From Caballeronia sp. dw_276 (GTDB lineage: Bacteria > Pseudomonadota > Gammaproteobacteria > Burkholderiales > Burkholderiaceae): a stretch of DNA of 64,000 nucleotides. The notes beneath the pieces were generated by a model, which was not told the DNA's origin, did not search any database, and saw only the letters and a list, made by a program, of their open reading frames with translations. The stretch spans positions 62,001 through 126,000 of the forward strand of contig NZ_JAAVUV010000015.1 of NCBI RefSeq assembly GCF_018449635.1, written 5' to 3'. Every line of letters begins with the position of its first letter. Within the stretch, counting starts at the first letter, position 1. The position numbers and the translations under genes are program-made. Shown piece by piece: positions 63,128 through 64,000 of the stretch.

Positions 63128-63397
63128 GGTTGTAAGAGATTCTCTGGTAAGCCTTTCTTTACGCCTGAATGGAACAGCTTGGCCAGTCGCGACGGACGCA
63201 ACTTTCCGGGTGACCCATCCTATCGATGCAAACTCGCGTCAGGTGAAACGAAAAGTTAGTTTGCGTATCCATGAATGAAAAAGATCGCCAGTTGTAACCG
63301 ACTGTCTTCGCGCGGACCGGGCACGTGGTTTGCACCAGTCGAGACACCGCGTCCACCTTACGTTTACCGCACGCGGAACCACCCAACGGAGAACGCT
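63128..63397. other. Intergenic region, no feature identified beyond promoters
   Basis: A 270-base gap between divergent genes that must contain the promoters of the sigma-54 activator and the GlsB/YeaQ-type gene. No hairpin, tRNA or small gene was convincingly seen. Confidence 0.45.
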
Positions 63398-63676
63398 ATG
63401 GAACCTGTTTCGCACGGAATCATCTTCTGGCTCATCATCGGCGCGATTGCCGGCGCGCTCGCCGGCCGGATTGTCGATGGCGGCGGCTTTGGGATTGTGG
63501 TGGACATCATCGTGGGGATCGTCGGCGCATTTATAGGCGGATGGCTGGGCGGAGCGCTCGGGATTCATCTCGGAAGCGGCATTATCGGGTCGCTGATCAC
63601 GGCGGTGATTGGCGCGGTAATACTGTTGATCATCGTGCGGCTCTTCAGCCGTGGACGCGCCGGGCCAACTGTTTAA
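63398..63676 (+). CDS. GlsB/YeaQ/YmgE-type small membrane protein (92 aa)
   Basis: Three hydrophobic segments with Gly-rich helices (IIFWLIIGAIAGALAGRIVDGGG, VDIIVGIVGAFIGGWLGGALGIHLGSG, IIGSLITAVIGAVILLIIVRLFSRG), the known pattern of the transglycosylase-associated/GlsB family, linked to envelope stress. GGAG site before the ATG (GGAGAACGCT). A strong terminator follows. Confidence 0.9.
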   Translation: MEPVSHGIIFWLIIGAIAGALAGRIVDGGGFGIVVDIIVGIVGAFIGGWLGGALGIHLGSGIIGSLITAVIGAVILLIIVRLFSRGRAGPTV

Positions 63677-63693
63677 AGCCTTGTGCGACCTGA

Positions 63694-63720
63694 AAACCCC
63701 GTGCCTCGCACGGGGTTTTT
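63694..63720 (+). terminator. Intrinsic terminator of GlsB-type gene
   Basis: An 11-base-pair stem AAACCCCGTGC/GCACGGGGTTT with a CTC loop followed by a T-run ending at 63721. Confidence 0.92.
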
Positions 63721-63840
63721 GTTTGCGCAATGCAATTTGATCGTAAGTCGCACATCTACTTACAAATCTGAAGCGCGGACGGTGCACGGGCATCGCGGCG
63801 AGCGCGTTGTAGCAAGACGCACCCATCCGCGAGGTTTGTC

Positions 63841-64000
63841 ATGAGCGTCAGCTCGAATCTCCAAGAGCAGCAACGTCGCCGTATCCATTCTTTGATCGCC
63901 GCCACAGGCATTGCAGTGATCGTGGTGAGCGGTATCGGCGTCATGACGTTGACGGGCGCCGTGCCGGCATCGAAAGCGGTGCCCGTTGTTACGAATGTCC
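63841..64000 (+). CDS. Start of a membrane-anchored or secreted protein (truncated by window edge)
   Basis: ATG with a GAGG site (GCGAGGTTTGTC) opens a frame that runs off the right edge: MSVSSNLQEQQRRRIHSLIAATG, then AVIVVSGIGVMTLTGAVPA. The basic cytoplasmic start followed by one hydrophobic span is an N-terminal membrane anchor. It resembles glycine-zipper 2TM proteins of Burkholderia, but only 53 codons are visible, so the assignment is tentative. Confidence 0.6.
   Translation, partial: MSVSSNLQEQQRRRIHSLIAATGIAVIVVSGIGVMTLTGAVPASKAVPVVTNV

Overview
The window is GC-rich chromosomal DNA from a betaproteobacterium, most likely a member of the Burkholderiaceae close to Paraburkholderia or Caballeronia. 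This is inferred from protein style and gene content (several peptide and sugar ABC operons, H-NS proteins with the YRDP..G.TWSG..R.P.W motif, small periplasmic Gly/His-rich proteins, DUF2252 genes), not from any marker gene. No rRNA, tRNA, CRISPR array, complete insertion sequence or prophage is visible. It looks like accessory metabolic and envelope territory, as on a secondary replicon; that placement is inference.

Layout. 0-2 kb: the tail of an MgtC-like membrane protein, a DUF2252 protein and a small secreted protein. 2-10.3 kb: a minus-strand operon for a peptide ABC importer (two ATPases, binding protein, two permeases) ending in a cytoplasmic gamma-glutamyltransferase, with a divergent LysR gene; this looks like uptake and cleavage of glutathione or gamma-glutamyl peptides. 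10.4-11.06 kb: a small secreted protein, two intrinsic terminators, a possible small RNA and a 32-residue membrane peptide. 11-17.9 kb: a CUT1 sugar ABC operon with an enolase-superfamily acid-sugar dehydratase and an L-rhamnose-mutarotase-like protein, with a divergent IclR gene. 18-22 kb: a carboxymuconolactone-decarboxylase-like protein and two DedA fusion proteins. 22-24.3 kb: nucleoid-associated and small envelope proteins. 24.4-31.2 kb: a CusCBAF-type copper/silver efflux operon with two CusF domains and a perfect terminator. 31.3-37.7 kb: a complete MoxR/DUF58/DUF4381/BatA/BatB-TPR/BatD operon with overlapping genes.

38.2-44.9 kb: a plus-strand cassette of membrane-anchored formylglycine-generating enzyme, HAD-phosphatase lipoprotein and exported arylsulfatase, then a large spermidine-synthase-like membrane fusion. 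The enzyme and its sulfatase substrate both seem to sit outside the inner membrane, so cysteine-to-formylglycine maturation may be periplasmic; I consider this the most interesting system here. 44.9-49.4 kb: a minus-strand set of envelope genes (His/Asp-rich secreted protein, DUF2092 protein, two outer-membrane channel-like proteins, glycine-zipper protein), with a 10-codon mini-ORF in a possible leader. 49.4-50.1 kb: an AT-richer intergenic stretch. 50.1-53.6 kb: an orphan transposase-type helix-turn-helix protein, a periplasmic protein, a second DUF2252 protein, aquaporin Z and a cold-shock protein. 54.1-57.5 kb: a 1134-residue autotransporter. 57.5-64 kb: small secreted proteins, an aminotransferase/LysR divergent pair, a zinc-ribbon membrane protein, a sigma-54 activator, a GlsB/YeaQ-type protein and the start of one more gene.

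Start codons were chosen by ribosome binding site, domain start and overlap with the upstream gene. Function calls come from reading the translated sequences and recalling family motifs; no database search was run.
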